Assembly (NCBI GenBank): GCA_037349315.1
Contig: JBAIAC010000059.1
Span: 21,298,501 to 21,362,500, forward strand
DNA: 64,000 bases
Reading direction: 5' to 3'
Origin: Chelydra serpentina
Lineage: Eukaryota; Chordata; Testudines; Chelydridae
Of the stretch, positions 12,961-24,446 are shown in pieces (the stretch's first letter is position 1; every line of letters begins with the position of its first letter). Below the pieces are notes generated by a model that ran no database searches, was not told where the DNA came from, and worked only from the letters and a program-made list of their open reading frames with translations. The position numbers and the translations under genes were made by a program.

Positions 12961-13021
12961 TGTCGCTTCCTTTTTGCCCTCTGGGTTGACCTTCACTTTC
13001 CTATTTGTGTGTGTTTTGTCA
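12961..13021 (-). CDS. Candidate host exon (61 bp), last of the chain
   Basis: On the minus strand an acceptor 'attttgctgag' precedes the exon and a donor ACA|GTAAGG follows it. The exon needs two bases from the previous exon and ends in phase 0. It reads S-D then 'KTHTNRKVKVNPEGKKEAT', a basic segment with no stop. The exon at 13157-13274 ends with exactly two spare bases (AG), so the two join in frame as ...LELA-S-D.... The product is not recognised. The acceptor has only a modest pyrimidine tract, which is the main weakness. No further exon was found toward position 1, so the gene either ends outside the window or continues in exons too short to see. Confidence 0.45.
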
Positions 13022-13156
13022 CTCAGCAAAATGTATACATCAGTTATGGATACAAAGGATAAAATGCAAAACTAGCCAAGACTACGGGGGGGTAAAAGAA
13101 ATACTGAACAATGTACCAACATCATTTCAATAAAAAGAGAAAGACAGAAATATTAC

Positions 13157-13274
13157 CTAGCGAGTTCCAAGAAGGTTAGCATTACAAAAGAAATAAAATA
13201 TGGCTTGACACAGGCAAAAGATCCTCCTGAATACAAATTTGTTCCATGCAGAAAAATAAAAGGAGCTACCCTTG
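13157..13274 (-). CDS. Candidate host exon (118 bp), hydrophobic segment
   Basis: The acceptor is strong (tttcttttgtag|CA) and the donor is GCTAG|GTAATA. The exon starts in phase 1 and ends in phase 2. Its 38 codons include 'NLYSGGSFACVKPYFISFVM' followed by LTFLELA; about half the residues are hydrophobic, so a membrane span or the core of a helical repeat are both possible. The start phase matches the end phase of the exon at 25759-25876, and the end phase matches the exon at 12961-13021. The plus-strand ORF over the same DNA (13205-13570) is taken as a shadow. The protein is not identified. Confidence 0.5.
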
Positions 13275-14360
13275 CTACAAAAGAAATTAAGCAATATATG
13301 GTAGAATCGGGGGGGAGGAGGAGGAGAACCACACAAATGGAAAAAAACAACAAGGGCTCTGAAATCTCTGTTGTTTCATATAGTTCTCTCCCTTGCAAAG
13401 CAGAAGATTTATACTTTTTCCTTGGAAATGTAGTGCTTGTGAAATTAGACCTGAGTGTGTGGACTCCATTAGAATACCTCTTCTTCTGTCCCCAGAGGAC
13501 TATAATACTGATTTATTGGACAGAGAAATGTGCCCTGCACTTCCATACAAGACATTCTTTGGATTTCTGAAGTTAATCTAGGACTCAGATGGATAACTGA
13601 TAGGCTGACGCTGGTGGAAAGATACAGTCAAAAAAAATGTTTGTGTAGATAACAGAAGGTTTTTGAAGGCCAACATTGTTGTCTTGGTGGAAAAATGTCC
13701 ACTCCCCAAATACAGAATGGGAGAATAAGAGCAGGAAAAAATTAAGGGAGGAAAACTCAATTCGTGGAGGTAGAAGAACACCCAGAGACTAACCTGAACC
13801 AGTAACTCATAATTAGCTGTGATTAATAAACAGGTAAGACCTATAAGAGCACCTAGTCTCTAGTGATAATAGTATGCAGTTTGGAACTCAAAAGGCAGAA
13901 CCAGGTCTTGAAAAATCCACTTGCCTATTCATCCAGCATGAAAGAAAGCTTTCACTGGCGAGGGTGGAGTCTAGCCCAATTTCTGCTAAATGTATACGTC
14001 CAGTTAAATGAAGAGTTAGCTCTTACAGCCGTAAAGAAAACCTTCCAAACAGGGGCCCGGCTCTCCTTCTGAGTCTGCAGATTGGCAGCTTCAGTACTTC
14101 TGCTGCTAGTCATAGCTTTGAAAAACGGCAACCAAGTGATCGTAACAAGATTCTCATCGATTTTGCGGCGCCAAAAATCAGAGCGTGTCAATTCACGTTG
14201 GCAGAGCCATCTCCTTGCTCCCAGCGCGTGGACAGAACTACTCGAACACAGCCTCACTCGAGGAGGAAGAAAAAGGACATAAGCATCAATTTACTAATTC
14301 AACATAGTGTGTTAAGTTTTCTTTTAAAAAACAGCACAAAATAAATCTGAATAATATACA
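13275..14360. other. Intronic DNA with a CpG-containing open block
   Basis: At 13950-14260 the minus strand is open for about 100 codons, with protein-like runs (for example NLVTITWLPFFKAM) and a GCT|GTAAGA donor near 14025. No convincing acceptor was found and the end phase does not fit the flanking exons, so it is left unassigned. Confidence 0.35.
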
Positions 14361-14364
14361 ACTT

Positions 14365-14450
14365 GATGGGCCAGATCCTCAGCTGAAGTAAGTATGTGCA
14401 ACTGTTTGCAGTAATAACTGTACCTACTTACACCATCAGTGAATCTGGCC
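14365..14450. repeat. Short palindromic repeat (foldback type)
   Basis: 'gggccagatcctcagctg' is mirrored by 'atcagtgaatctggcc'. Same family as 7415-7503 and 24355-24446. Confidence 0.6.
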
Positions 14451-14454
14451 TTAT

Positions 14455-14580
14455 TAGACTGTAAACTCTTTGGGGCAGGGACTGTCTTTTTGTTCTGTAT
14501 TGGTACAGCACCTAGCATGATGGGGCCCTGATCCATGACATGGGCCCCCAAGTGTTGCCAAAATATAAATAATAATGGAG
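14455..14580 (+). repeat. SINE tail, MIR/CORE-like
   Basis: 'ctctttggggcagggactgt', 'cacctagcatgatggggccc' and the A-rich 'aataataatgg' end form the 3' part of the plus-oriented SINE. The head is missing. Confidence 0.65.
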
Positions 14581-15659
14581 TACAATCAGGGCACCTCTGA
14601 ATAAGAGGACATTTGTTGGCCCCACACACAGGTTCAATATGTTGCTATTAGTGCTTTGAACTCCTTAGGAACAGCCATTCTTTCACCCTGCGGTGGGTGG
14701 AGGGGAAGTCACTTAAGAGCAGGATTTGAAAGGTAGTTCCTTAATACTCTGGATACAGGACCATCGGAGCACCAATACATAGTAAGATTGGAAAACAGTT
14801 TCTACTGTTTCAAACATTCGCCTTTTCAGCCATAACTTTCCATGCTTAGTGTCTGGCTCAAAATAAACGACGGGAGAGGAGCAACAGAAACTCCCAACTT
14901 TCCTCATTGTAATAAATAAATAAAATAAAAATCAATTTTAAAAAAAAGTATTTATTTTACAATTAATCTAGTCACACTTTTCTGAGGGGCTACAGCAAAG
15001 TTTGAAAGAGGTCAGTGCAACAAAAGCAACACTTGGCTACACTACACACGAGGCGTTTCACACAGCAGAAAAACTAGACATTTAAAGCTGATGTTCATCC
15101 TTTCACCCCCTCCCCCCGCCGACATTTGATAATGAGTGAGATGAAGGGAACTGTAATTACAGAAGTGAAGAATTAGTCAATATCAGGCAGGTTTGTGGTA
15201 GGTTAGTTTAATTGCTGCAGTTAGGACATATTTTAAATGATACCCAGGTGCCTAGAGCATATGGACGGATGCCATTTTTAGTAAAGCGAAATAAATAAGA
15301 TTAAATGTAAAGATCTGTGCCTTTGTTAAAATAGATCTGATAAAAATCACATACGGGATGTGCAACACAGCGGAGCTGGCTCTGAGGAACCTTCCTCAGT
15401 CAAACTGTAACTGGGAGGGTTTTTTTTTTAATTAATCTGAATGAAATTATGAGCATGGAAGTTACATTCCTGTAAAAGCAATCTGGAAAAAGCATTTAGC
15501 CCCAGATTAGGGCTCTAATAGAGGGAGAAGAAAAGAGCCATTTGTTTTCTAACTACGTGTTTTGAGTTGAAATCTTGAGGCAGCTCATCTACATTGTTTT
15601 TTTCAACAGTTAAGGTGCATTACACTGAGAATTTTAAACAGGTCTCTCACTGTTGGTCT
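14581..15659. other. Unassigned DNA, possibly conserved noncoding
   Basis: No repeat is recognised. The even composition of 15130-15400 makes it a candidate for cross-species comparison, but nothing in the sequence proves constraint. Confidence 0.3.
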
Positions 15660-15890
15660 ATTATTTGTATTGTGGCTGTGCCTAGCAGCCCCAGTTGTGG
15701 AGTGGGACCCCACTGTGCTAGGCTCTGTATAAACACAGGACAACAAGACAGTCCCTGCCTCAAAGAGCTCACAACCTAAGGCTAAGACAAGAGACAACAG
15801 ATGGATACAATAGGCAGGGGGAGCACAAGGAAACAATCAGACAATACCAGTTGGATAGGCAGCCATCTAGCACGAGTGCTGGTTGACAGG
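15660..15890 (-). repeat. MIR/CORE-like SINE tail half
   Basis: 'gaccccactgtgctaggctc' and 'agtccctgcctcaaagagct' are the reverse-oriented SINE tail; the rest is diverged. Confidence 0.55.
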
Positions 15891-15985
15891 CCACCTGTGT
15901 TTTTATTTTATTTTTATTTGTAGATGTCAGCAGCCAATCAGTACTAGCATTCCCCGTGTTATTTATGTTACAACAGCACCTAGAG

Positions 15986-16649
15986 CAGGGGTTCTCAGGA
16001 CACATTTTTGGTGGCCTCAGAGTGCGGCCACCAACTCTTGCTGGTGGCCGCTCTCACACTTTTCCCTAAAATGCTTAATTAGCTTTAGGGGAAAAAAATA
16101 TGCACATATACATGTCCAAATCATTGTAATTTTTACTTAGGGCTAGCTAATTAGCCTGTTGTGAAAAATGATATTAACAAACACGCAAGTACTGTATCAC
16201 TTTTCACAGCAGACTTACTCCCCGGCTGCAGCCTGAGGGCTGAAGTCCAAACCACCCCTGGGAAGGTAGGGAAGTCAATGGCTGCCTGCTTCTCCAGCCT
16301 TGTGTCCCAGGTGTTTGAGCATTGGCCTCCTATACCCAGGGTTGTGAGTTCAATCCTTGAGGGGGCCATTTAGGGATCTGGGGCAAAAATTGGGGATTGG
16401 TCCTGCTTTGAGCAGGGGGTTGGACTAGATGACCTCCTAAGGTCCCTTCCAACCCTGATATTCTATGATTCTATGAAGGGGGACCCCTGCTAGCAGCCCC
16501 AGCAACCAACACCAAGGTGGTGCATCCAGGAGCACTAGGGCGGGGAAGGGGCCACTACTTTGTTCTCCTCCCCACCATGACAGTCCAAGAGGCTGTGGCC
16601 GCAAGAAAAGCCCCTGGTGGCCGAATGTGGCCACATTTCAGAAACGCAG
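15986..16649. mobile_element. hAT-type non-autonomous element
   Basis: Starts 'caggggttctca' and ends 'tcagaaacgcag'. TSDs are acctagag (15978-15985) and gcctagag (16650-16657), 7 of 8 equal. It has no transposase and contains a younger tRNA-like SINE at 16305-16476. Confidence 0.7.
16305..16476 (+). repeat. tRNA-derived SINE of the tortoise polIII type
   Basis: The A-box-like part is 'gtgtttgagcattgg' and the B-box-like part is 'gttgtgagttcaatcc'. It ends in a CR1-like tail, 'gatattctatgattctatga'. A tRNA-like head joined to a CR1 3' end is the known design of tortoise polIII/SINEs, which are moved by the CR1 machinery. It sits inside the hAT element at 15986-16649, so it is younger than that element. 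Confidence 0.85.
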
Positions 16650-16830
16650 GCCTAGAGACAGTCTCTGAGATCTGAGAATCTAAATAGACAAGAAGGGAGG
16701 CATTACTTTCCACACTTTACAGCCAGGCACGGAGAGATTAAATGACTTGCTCGGGGTCACACAGGAAGCCTGTGACAAAGCTAGGAACTGAACCCAGATC
16801 TCTGGCATCCCAGGCCACAGCCCAAATCAC

Positions 16831-17429
16831 AAGTGCCTCTCCTCGTTCCCTAGCACTGGCGAACCTGCACTGGTACTAGACCAACTGTGGGAGAATTCCT
16901 TAAAACCTTCATTACGCACCAGGGCTTAGGGAATGCGGATGACAGACAGACCGACATCACTGGCAAGAAGGCAAACATATCACCCAAGGGGTTTTCCCAA
17001 GGATGAGGAAGCCTCCAAAGAATCCAGAGACCCAGGGGAGGCTGGAAGCTCACAAGCCATTTCACTTGTTCACACAAACCAGAGGAAATCTGTGAGAGGA
17101 GGTCATTAATTATGGACTCTATATACTACTCTTTGTATAATTACTGTTGGTACAGTGAGTCAGCATCTTCTTGGGGTGGAGGGTGAGATCTTCAATCGGG
17201 ACTATTAATTTTGGATGACCAGCTTAATACCATAAAGAGGCCTGATTTTCAGAGGGCAGAACTTTGGCCCCTTCGAGGTGTCTCAAGCCGAGCCCCTAAA
17301 ATCACTAGTCACATTCAAAAATCATGGCCACAGGTGTAGTAGTTGTTTTATGTGCTCTGCTAACTCATGAGTACTAAATGGGGAGAAGACTGCTAGGTTA
17401 AAAAGCTTTTTGCTCTCGGAAAACAAGGG
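16831..17429. other. Unassigned DNA
   Basis: No gene is seen. 17220-17330 resembles a short repeat ('cctgattttcagagggcaga'). Confidence 0.35.
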
Positions 17430-17722
17430 CATAACACAATCCAATGGCTCGAAGCAAAGATAGATAAATTCAGACAAGAAACGAAGGCACACATTTTTAA
17501 CAGCAAGGGGTAATCAACCATTGGAACAACTTTCCTGGGGTTGAGGCAGATTCTCCATCACTTGGAATCTTTAAAGCAAGAGAGGATGTCTGTCTAAATA
17601 ACACGCTCTGGCTCAGCCAGTAGTAGTGGGCTTGACGCAGGAAGAGCTGGGTGAAGCTCTGTGGCCCGTGTTATGCAAGAGGTCAGACTAAATGGTACCA
17701 CCTGGCATTAAAATCTATGAAC
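17430..17722 (+). mobile_element. CR1 LINE 3' fragment
   Basis: 'acacatttttaacagcaagg', 'ggcagattctccatcacttg' and 'gtgttatgcaagaggtcaga' are the CR1 3' end, the plus counterpart of 10460-10800. Confidence 0.75.
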
Positions 17723-18344
17723 CTGCTAGCTAACAAGAGAACAGAAAGAATGCTTGTGAGTGCAGGGGTTTTACTGAGTGCAGGGATGTTATGTATTTAT
17801 TAAGTTTGCTTAGAGATGAGATTTGCAGGGGGTGTTGCTCTAAGAAGCTACAAGCAGCATTTCAAAGGATGCAGCAGTAGTTTCAGAGGCTCCAGTGAAA
17901 CAATAAAAACCTATCAAATCCATTTATCAAAGCTTCCGCAGTCACCATTTCCAGGCAGGAGACATTTTAATAGGGATCGAGCCAAGAATCCGATCTGGAG
18001 CGAGTGACAAGATTCTGGCAAACAAAATGTCAGGAGAATTCTGCACAGGCCCGTCAGCACTGGGTGTTTAATTCTGGATTAATTCTAAAAGGGTTCATTC
18101 TCCCTTCTACGAGCCTTATCCAAAGCCCATTGGAATCAATGGGAGTCTCTCCATTCACTTCAGAGGGCTTTAGATTAAGCCCAATATGCACATGCAGTTT
18201 CTAGTAATGGTAACTAAAGCCGTGTGCACACACTGAGTGGGAAGGCTATGGGAGTCCTCCTTGTTCTCTCTGGGTCAGAGGGCAATTTCTTCACACGCTT
18301 GTTCTATGAAAACCTAAAGCATATTTTAAAAGGTAGGAAATGTG
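17723..18344. other. Mostly unassigned, with one palindromic repeat
   Basis: 18112-18182 is a palindromic repeat: 'ccaaagcccattggaatcaa' is mirrored by 'cttcagagggctttagatt'. The rest is unrecognised. Confidence 0.4.
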
Positions 18345-18580
18345 GCCTGGCCGATAGTGCACCATGCTGGGACTCAAAAGAATCAGGGTCCATTCCCCAC
18401 TTTGCCACTAACATGATGTGTGACCTTGGGCAAGTCACCTGACCTCTCTGTGCCTCAATTTCCCCACACTTTGTCCGGTTAGGACATGGAGTGTCCCTTA
18501 CTAGGTGTGTGTAGAGTGCCAAGCACAATGGGGACCTCAGCTATGATCTCTGTTCATTATTACACTACAAATAATAAACA
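18345..18580 (+). repeat. MIR/CORE-like SINE, nearly full length
   Basis: Plus orientation: a degenerate head with 'cagggtccattccccacttt', a core with 'tgaccttgggcaagtcacct', and a tail with 'aagcacaatggggacctcag' ending in 'aaataataaa'. Confidence 0.75.
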
Positions 18581-19159
18581 TATTTTCTGCATCAGTCCTG
18601 CATCCTACAATATGATGTGCCCTTGTGGAGCTGGGGTTCCCTCAGCAAGGCATGGTTAGCTCCCGCATCACACAAAGACAGAGCAAACACTCACTGGGAT
18701 ACACCCGGACATTCACGGAAAAAACTGAACAGGTGCTAATGGAGGCAGCAAGCAAACCAAAGCAAGGAGGGAATTCAGCCCCTGCTCTGATCTCAGCAGC
18801 AAGCAGAGGTTTACTCTAACCATTTTAGCACCTCAGAAAGCCTCTCTGCACTCAAAGCTTCCCCTCTTTGGAAAGCCAATGAGGACACACAAGTTCTGCT
18901 GCACATGGGGCTGTCGTCTAAGATTTATGTGCCGATAATCTCCTAACTGGTTTACTGAACCCATTTCTATTCCGCCCTTCCTGCTTCACCGTTCCACTCC
19001 CCTCCCAGAAGGGAAGTGTGTTTGGGTTAATAAAAAACTAAGAATAATCCAGATTTTTGCCTCTAACAAGTCAAAGCTTCAAACAAACCGCTTGAAAGAG
19101 TAATGTGATTAATCTGACCACTGAATCTCTACAGTGCTTCCCTGTTCAGTTTTTAAAAA
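18581..19159. other. Unassigned DNA
   Basis: Nothing recognisable is seen. Confidence 0.4.
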
Positions 19160-19346
19160 CATTTCAGAAACATTAAATAGGAAGAAAGATTCCCTGTGGG
19201 CAGGTTATTCTCTAACCTCAGGGTTTCTTGCACCTTCCCGTTCTGAAGCAGCTGATAATGACTACTGCCAGAGACAAGACACTGGACTGGATGGACCAGA
19301 AGTCTGGTCCAATCTGCCAGTTCCTCCATTCCTATACATATGAACC
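19160..19346 (+). mobile_element. CR1 LINE 3' end
   Basis: 'ctcagggtttcttgcacctt', 'agacaagacactggactgga' and 'atctgccagttcctccattc' are CR1 3' UTR blocks. Confidence 0.8.
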
Positions 19347-19929
19347 TTTCAGTGATTCCTCTTATTATGTTCCCCAAACCAACACCAAAGCTGCACCCTT
19401 TGTGGTTCATTCCCTCTGCTGCCACTTCTTTGGTTGTGGAACAGATAAACCATGTTCTCTCCTGCAATACCCCCAAAATGCACACAATCTCACCCATAGC
19501 ACAGACCCAAGTCACGTTTCTCCTGACAACAACAGCTGCTGACACCGAGGAAGGGGTGATCAGTCATACAGGTCTCCCTGGGCTGGAATCCAAAGTGAGC
19601 CTTTTTTTTTTCCTTTGCAACGTGAAGCCAAATACATTTCTTCAATCGGCCTGGTCCCCTGCATGATGCAGCTGAACTGTTCATTGCCAAATCCCAGGGA
19701 ATATACTTGAAATCTGAACCTTCAAGTCAAACTCCAATTTACTCCGCTCCCGTCCCGCTCACCCAACCGCAGCGAAGAGTTGAGTAATGGCAGAAGAGTT
19801 GCTTGTACTATTCTATCCAGTATAGAATCAAATTAATTACATTTGCTTTGGGTGCCTTTCCCTCCATTTGTTTGCTCGCAGGTTCCCCCCACTATGATAC
19901 AACATAAATAAACTAATACGGAAAATTTT
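19347..19929. other. Unassigned DNA
   Basis: A weak minus-strand exon candidate at 19494-19538 is discussed under rejected items. Nothing else is recognised. Confidence 0.35.
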
Positions 19930-20940
19930 CAGTATGTTCTTGGAATGTATTGGGGACAACTTCTTGTTTCAGAATCTGGAGGAAGTAACCGGGGGGGGGG
20001 GGGGGGAAGGGCAGGAGGGAGCCACTTTAGACTTGCTTCTGACCAACAGGGAGGAATTGGTTGCAAACCTGAAGGGGAAGGTAATATATTATTTCATGAT
20101 TCTAAGGCAGGGATCAGCAACCTTTGGCCCGCGGCCTGCCAGGGAAAGCCCTGGTGGGCCGGGCCAGTTTGTTGACCTGCCGCGTCCGCAGGTTTGGGCC
20201 GATCGCAGCTCCCACTGGCCGTGGTTTACCGCTCCAGGCCAATGGGGGCTGCAGGAATCAGCGAGGGCTGAGGGATGTGCTGGCCACCCTTCCCGCAGCC
20301 CCCTTTGGCCTGGAGCAGTGAACAGTGGCCCGTGGAAGCTGTCATCGGCCCAACCTGCGGATGCTGCAGGTAAACAAACCGGCCCAGCCCCCCAGGGGAT
20401 TTCCCTGGCGGGCCACGTGCCAACAGTTGCCGACCCCTGCTCTAAGGGAAGGATGGGGTGAGAGCAGCAGAATAAGGACAACAGACTTCAAAAAAAGCAG
20501 ACTTTAGCAAATTCAGAACAGGTAGATAAGGTCCCAAGGGAAAAAAATCTAAGGGAAAAAAGGAGTCAGTGAGTGCAGGCAGGGTTTTCAAGGTGACAAT
20601 ATTAAAGGCTCAACTGCAAACTATCCCGATGCAATGAAAAGATAGGAAGAATAGTAAGAGACTAGTATGGCTCCATTGGGATCTCTTTAATTACCTGAAA
20701 ATCAAAAAGGAATCATACAAAAAGTGGAAACATGGACAGCTTGATAGGGAGGAGTACAAAAGAGCAGCACAGGAATATACGGATAAAATCAGAAAGACTA
20801 AGGAACAAACTGAGTTGCACCTACCAAGGGACTTAAAAGGCAATAAGAGAAGGTTTGTTAAAGACATTTGGAGCAAGAGAAAGACAAAGGAAAGTGTAGG
20901 TCCTCTATTTAGCGGGGATGGAGAGTGCTGTTCTGCTGTG
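19930..20940 (+). mobile_element. CR1 LINE internal fragment (EN to RT linker)
   Basis: Plus translation gives 'LDLLLTNREELV', the C-terminal endonuclease block, before 20100. After the hAT insertion come 'SYKKWKHGQLDREEYKRAAQ' and 'GNKRRFVKDIWSKRK', the ORF2 linker ahead of the RT. A run of 16 G at 19991-20006 interrupts the first block. Decayed. Confidence 0.85.
20108..20439. mobile_element. hAT foldback MITE inside CR1
   Basis: Starts 'cagggatcagcaaccttt' and ends 'acagttgccgacccctg'. The two halves are largely reverse complements of each other. TSDs are ttctaagg (20100-20107) and ctctaagg (20440-20447), 7 of 8 equal. Confidence 0.85.
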
Positions 20941-21289
20941 CTAAAGTTCCCACTCCAGTGCTATACATCACTTCAGTGGCTGTTGGAGCGATTGAGCAAT
21001 CAGGAAAGAAGAGAAAATGCATCACTTTTCTCAGGGCTGAGAGAGAATTTTATATCGATCACCCTGGCACAACTCTACTCACCCACCTACCTGGGGCAAG
21101 TGACTGTTTTGAAGAAGGTTATTTGGCAGTGACGTAGTTGAGCACTGAATAGATTTTAGTGGGGTCAGTTAGTGAATTTCTTCCTAATGATGTCTTGACA
21201 AAAGAGACGCATGCTGAAAGCCAACACAAAATATGCACACCTGCTGCAATACATAAGCATGACGGCACAAAACAAAGAAACCAAGAAAA
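20941..21289. other. Unassigned DNA
   Basis: No feature is recognised between the CR1 fragment and the Penelope tail. Confidence 0.4.
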
Positions 21290-21432
21290 TCATCTGAAGA
21301 AGTTGCATCCGAAGAAGTGGGTATTCACCCACGAAAGCTTATGCTTCAATACCTCTGTTAGTCTATAAGGTGCCACAGGACCCTTTGTTGCTTCTACAGA
21401 TCCAGACTAACACGGCTACCTCTCTGATACTC
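21290..21432 (+). mobile_element. Penelope-like element tail
   Basis: 'gtgggtattcacccacgaaa', 'gtctataaggtgccacagga' and the terminal 'ccagactaacacggctacct' match the tail of the Penelope-like copies at 26731 and 57815 and the palindrome at 32960-33165. Confidence 0.7.
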
Positions 21433-21654
21433 AAGAAAATCACATCAGGCCATTACTAGGCACTGGCCAAGTAATACAAATCTAGGGTATCTGAGTTTTC
21501 TCATTGCCCCAGATCTGGGCAGGCACCCTCACTGAGGCCAGCCTCAGGCATACCCATATGAAGGCTTCTTCTAATTATGATCCAAAAGCAGCTTTGGAAG
21601 CCAGCACTGAAGCACAGCAATTGTACAGAAACAATTGTGAAGAAACCTACCTTT

Positions 21655-21760
21655 GGTATTTATATGGCACCCATTATCATAACATTCAAGTGCCTTAAAA
21701 TCTTTAATACACACCTGTGAGAGTAATGAGGTGCTATTATCCCATTTTACAGATGGAGTA
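21655..21760 (-). repeat. MIR/CORE-like SINE fragment
   Basis: 'aggtgctattatcccatttt' followed by 'acagatggag' is the reverse-oriented core. It breaks off at a CT/CA-rich stretch. Confidence 0.55.
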
Positions 21761-21885
21761 CTCTCTCTCACACACGTGTATGGAATCTGCACAGCAACAT
21801 TGCATAAATGTAGCTACAGGTCCATACGCCAGTTCAAGGCCTCCTCTGCGACACTGGAGATCATCCAATCACCTTTGAATCCATA

Positions 21886-22804
21886 TGTGATAAATGAGGG
21901 GGGAGCTCCCTTTTATGGACATCCAGCCAGTCACTTAGCTATAAAGACCCTTGTTAGGAGCTGTTCTTTACTTGCTTTACCTGAGCCCACAGGTAAAAGG
22001 AAAGGAGTGGGCACCTGACCAAAAGAGCCAATGGGAAGGCTAGAACTTTTTAACATGGGGAAAAAACTTCCCTTTTCGCGCTGTTGTTTCTCTAGGAAAG
22101 AGGGGAACAGGGAGCAGTTTTGCTATGAGAAGCTTTAAGCCAGGTATTATTATAAATCATCAGATCATACCTAGAACTACTTATTTGGAACTCTCAAATG
22201 TGTAAGTAGATCAGGAATGTTTAGCTAGACGCGATTAGGTTTATTTCTGTTTATTTCTTATGGCTAGTAGACTCTTCTGTGCTAACCCCAGATGCTTTTG
22301 TTTGCTTGTAAACCTTTAAGCTGAACCCCCAAGAAAGCTATTTTGGGTACTTAATTTTTGGAATTGCTCTTTTAAAATCTAGCAAAAGCCTAAGTTCCAG
22401 ATGTAGTTTCTTCCTTTTTTGTTTTTAATAAAATGTACCTTTTTTTAAGAACAGGATTGGATTTTTGGTGTCCTAAGAGGCTTGTGCATATGTTGTTTAA
22501 TTAGCTGGTGACAACAGCTAATTGCCTTTGGTTTTCTTTCTCAGCTCTTCCCGGAGGGGCAGGGGGGTGAAAGGAAGTACCTTGAGGGTACCCCACAGGA
22601 AGGAATTCCCAAGTGCGTCTTCCTGGGTTCCAAAAGGGGTTTTGCATTTGGGTGGTGGCAGCGTTTACCAAGCCAAGATCAGAGAAAAGCTGTAACCTTG
22701 GGAGTTTAATACAAGCCTGGAGTGGCAAGTATTAATCTTTTTAAATCCTTGCGGGCCCCCACCTTCTGCACTTGGGGTGCCAGAGTGGGGAATCAGCCTT
22801 GACA
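21886..22804 (+). mobile_element. Solo LTR with 5 bp target duplication
   Basis: The element runs TGTGATAAATG...CTTGACA and is flanked by a perfect ccata duplication (21881-21885 and 22805-22809). A TATA box (ctataaag) at about 21939 and AATAAA at 22427-22432 give plus orientation. No internal coding is present, as expected when two LTRs recombine. The 5 bp TSD fits Gypsy-type or retroviral integration; I cannot choose between them. Confidence 0.8.
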
Positions 22805-24354
22805 CCATATTTTGGGGACTGTGTTATGTGTTCAGTGGTTTGGATGTTCTCACCTCAGTTGTATGAAGGGGAGTCTTCGATTTTCCACTTGTGCATCAAG
22901 TAGATGCATCTTCCATAGTTTGTTAGATGCAGTTCAACGTGGCCCAAAGTCTGCATGGCAGGTTGAAACCAGGAGGGTGGCTTGTTGGATGAGTAATAAT
23001 GTGCTTGTTTGGAGCAGTAGATGAGGTCTGGACACTTTGCCATTTCCTGGCCAGATACAGAGACATGAGTTAGTCACGTGTGGTCCATAGTGGTTTTTAC
23101 TATTCCAAGTATTGCTGGGGTATGTTATCCATAACCTGCCAGATGGGAAGTTCTGGGTAGTCTTCACAACGTTTAAGTTCTTGTGTTGTGGCTATATGCC
23201 GGCGGATATATGGAGGTTCAATGTTTGCTAATGCAGAAAGTCATGGCAGAGGTGATGCTTTTAACGTATGGGGTACTGAGGCACAGTAAGGCTACGTGAC
23301 TTTATCAAGGTCACATAGGAAATATGTGGACAGAGCAAGGAATTGAAAATGGGTCTTCTGAGTGCTAGGCTAGGACTCTAACCATTGGATGCATGTAGCC
23401 CAGTTTGTACTTGTGTGGAGCATTTAGAAGACTTTCTACCAGGACTGCAGAGTAGAGGAAGTCAACCATGGAAGAATTATCAGTGCACTACATTAGCAGT
23501 AAGACCAAATGAAGTGGGGCAGCTGAGACAGCAATGCCTGCCGTCTACTTTAGCACTGCGTAAGTGCAGATTCATGCACTAGTGAGCCTTGCTCAGAGCA
23601 AGTGCAATCCCAATGAAGTTGTGAATGCCTCTGTATGGAGGCCATCTATTACAAGTACTGGGCCCGTCGAGAACTAAAGGCCCAAACCCTCAACCAAGGG
23701 GGAGGAACCATTAAACCAAGACCACAAAAGATCGTGGGGCAATAAAGGAGAAAAACAGAAATGGAATGAGCTCAAAGGTTAAGAATCAGGGAACCTGAAG
23801 GGGACATAGAGCAGAGAACCCCGCACAACGCCCACTGCTCTCAAAGGCATCTAAGGAGTATGTGAAAACTCTCTTCCCGGGTGAATGGTGGGGAGTGAGT
23901 TTGGGTGGTGTCTTACAGGCCTAGTAGGGGGGTGCAAAGGTGAAATGCTGTAATGTACAAAAGGCTTTGATGTTCGCCTCCCACAAAGCCACACTTTGTC
24001 CCAAGTTAGTTTTGACAGATGCACATGGAGATGCCTTTGGTGACAACAGCAGGGTCTCCCAATCCCCCAACAATCCTGGTGCATCTAAGGGCCAAAGGGG
24101 GAAGGGATTCTGAATACAGTCTCAGAAGAGAGATTTAAGATCAAAGACGAATATGTGGGATTGATGTTGCAGTCCACATGAGAAATCATACAGGTCAATG
24201 TCAAAAAAACAGCCATAGGATTTTAGTTTGCAGGGAGTGAAAACCATTGCCTGGTTTACAGTGCTAATCCCTGACCTTCCAGGCTATTTGTAAACAAAAA
24301 CACTCAGAACCTCATTTGGATGCTCTTTAAAATAGTGCTGTGCAGCTAAATGTT
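22805..24354. other. Mostly unassigned, one SINE fragment
   Basis: 23265-23390 is a reverse-oriented MIR/CORE-like SINE piece ('tactgaggcacagtaaggct', 'ctaggactctaaccattgg'). No gene is recognised in the remainder. Confidence 0.45.
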
Positions 24355-24446
24355 ATGGGCCAGATCCTCAGATTGTGGAAACTGGTGTTGTTCCACTGAA
24401 GCCTGTGGAGTGACACTGATTAAAATCAGCTGAGGAACTGGCCAAG
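24355..24446. repeat. Short palindromic repeat (foldback type)
   Basis: 'gggccagatcctcagattg' is mirrored by 'cagctgaggaactggcc'. Confidence 0.6.

Larger units (their letters stand above)
15955..16830 (-). repeat. MIR/CORE-like SINE interrupted by a hAT element
   Basis: The tail fragment 'acaacagcacctagag' before 15986 and the body after 16657 ('aatgacttgctcggggtcac', 'ggaactgaacccagatctct') belong to one reverse-oriented SINE split by the hAT element. Confidence 0.65.

Noticed and set aside
13205..13570. 121-codon plus-strand ORF
   Set aside because: It overlaps the better supported minus exon at 13157-13274 and has no promoter or splice context of its own.
16305..16476. tRNA gene
   Set aside because: A- and B-box-like parts are present, but no cloverleaf; the sequence continues into a CR1-type tail, so it is a SINE.
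19494..19538. 45 bp minus-strand exon candidate (AVVVRRNVTWVCAM)
   Set aside because: Splice borders and phases (1 to 1) would allow it between 25759-25876 and 13157-13274, but it is short and not needed to keep the frame.
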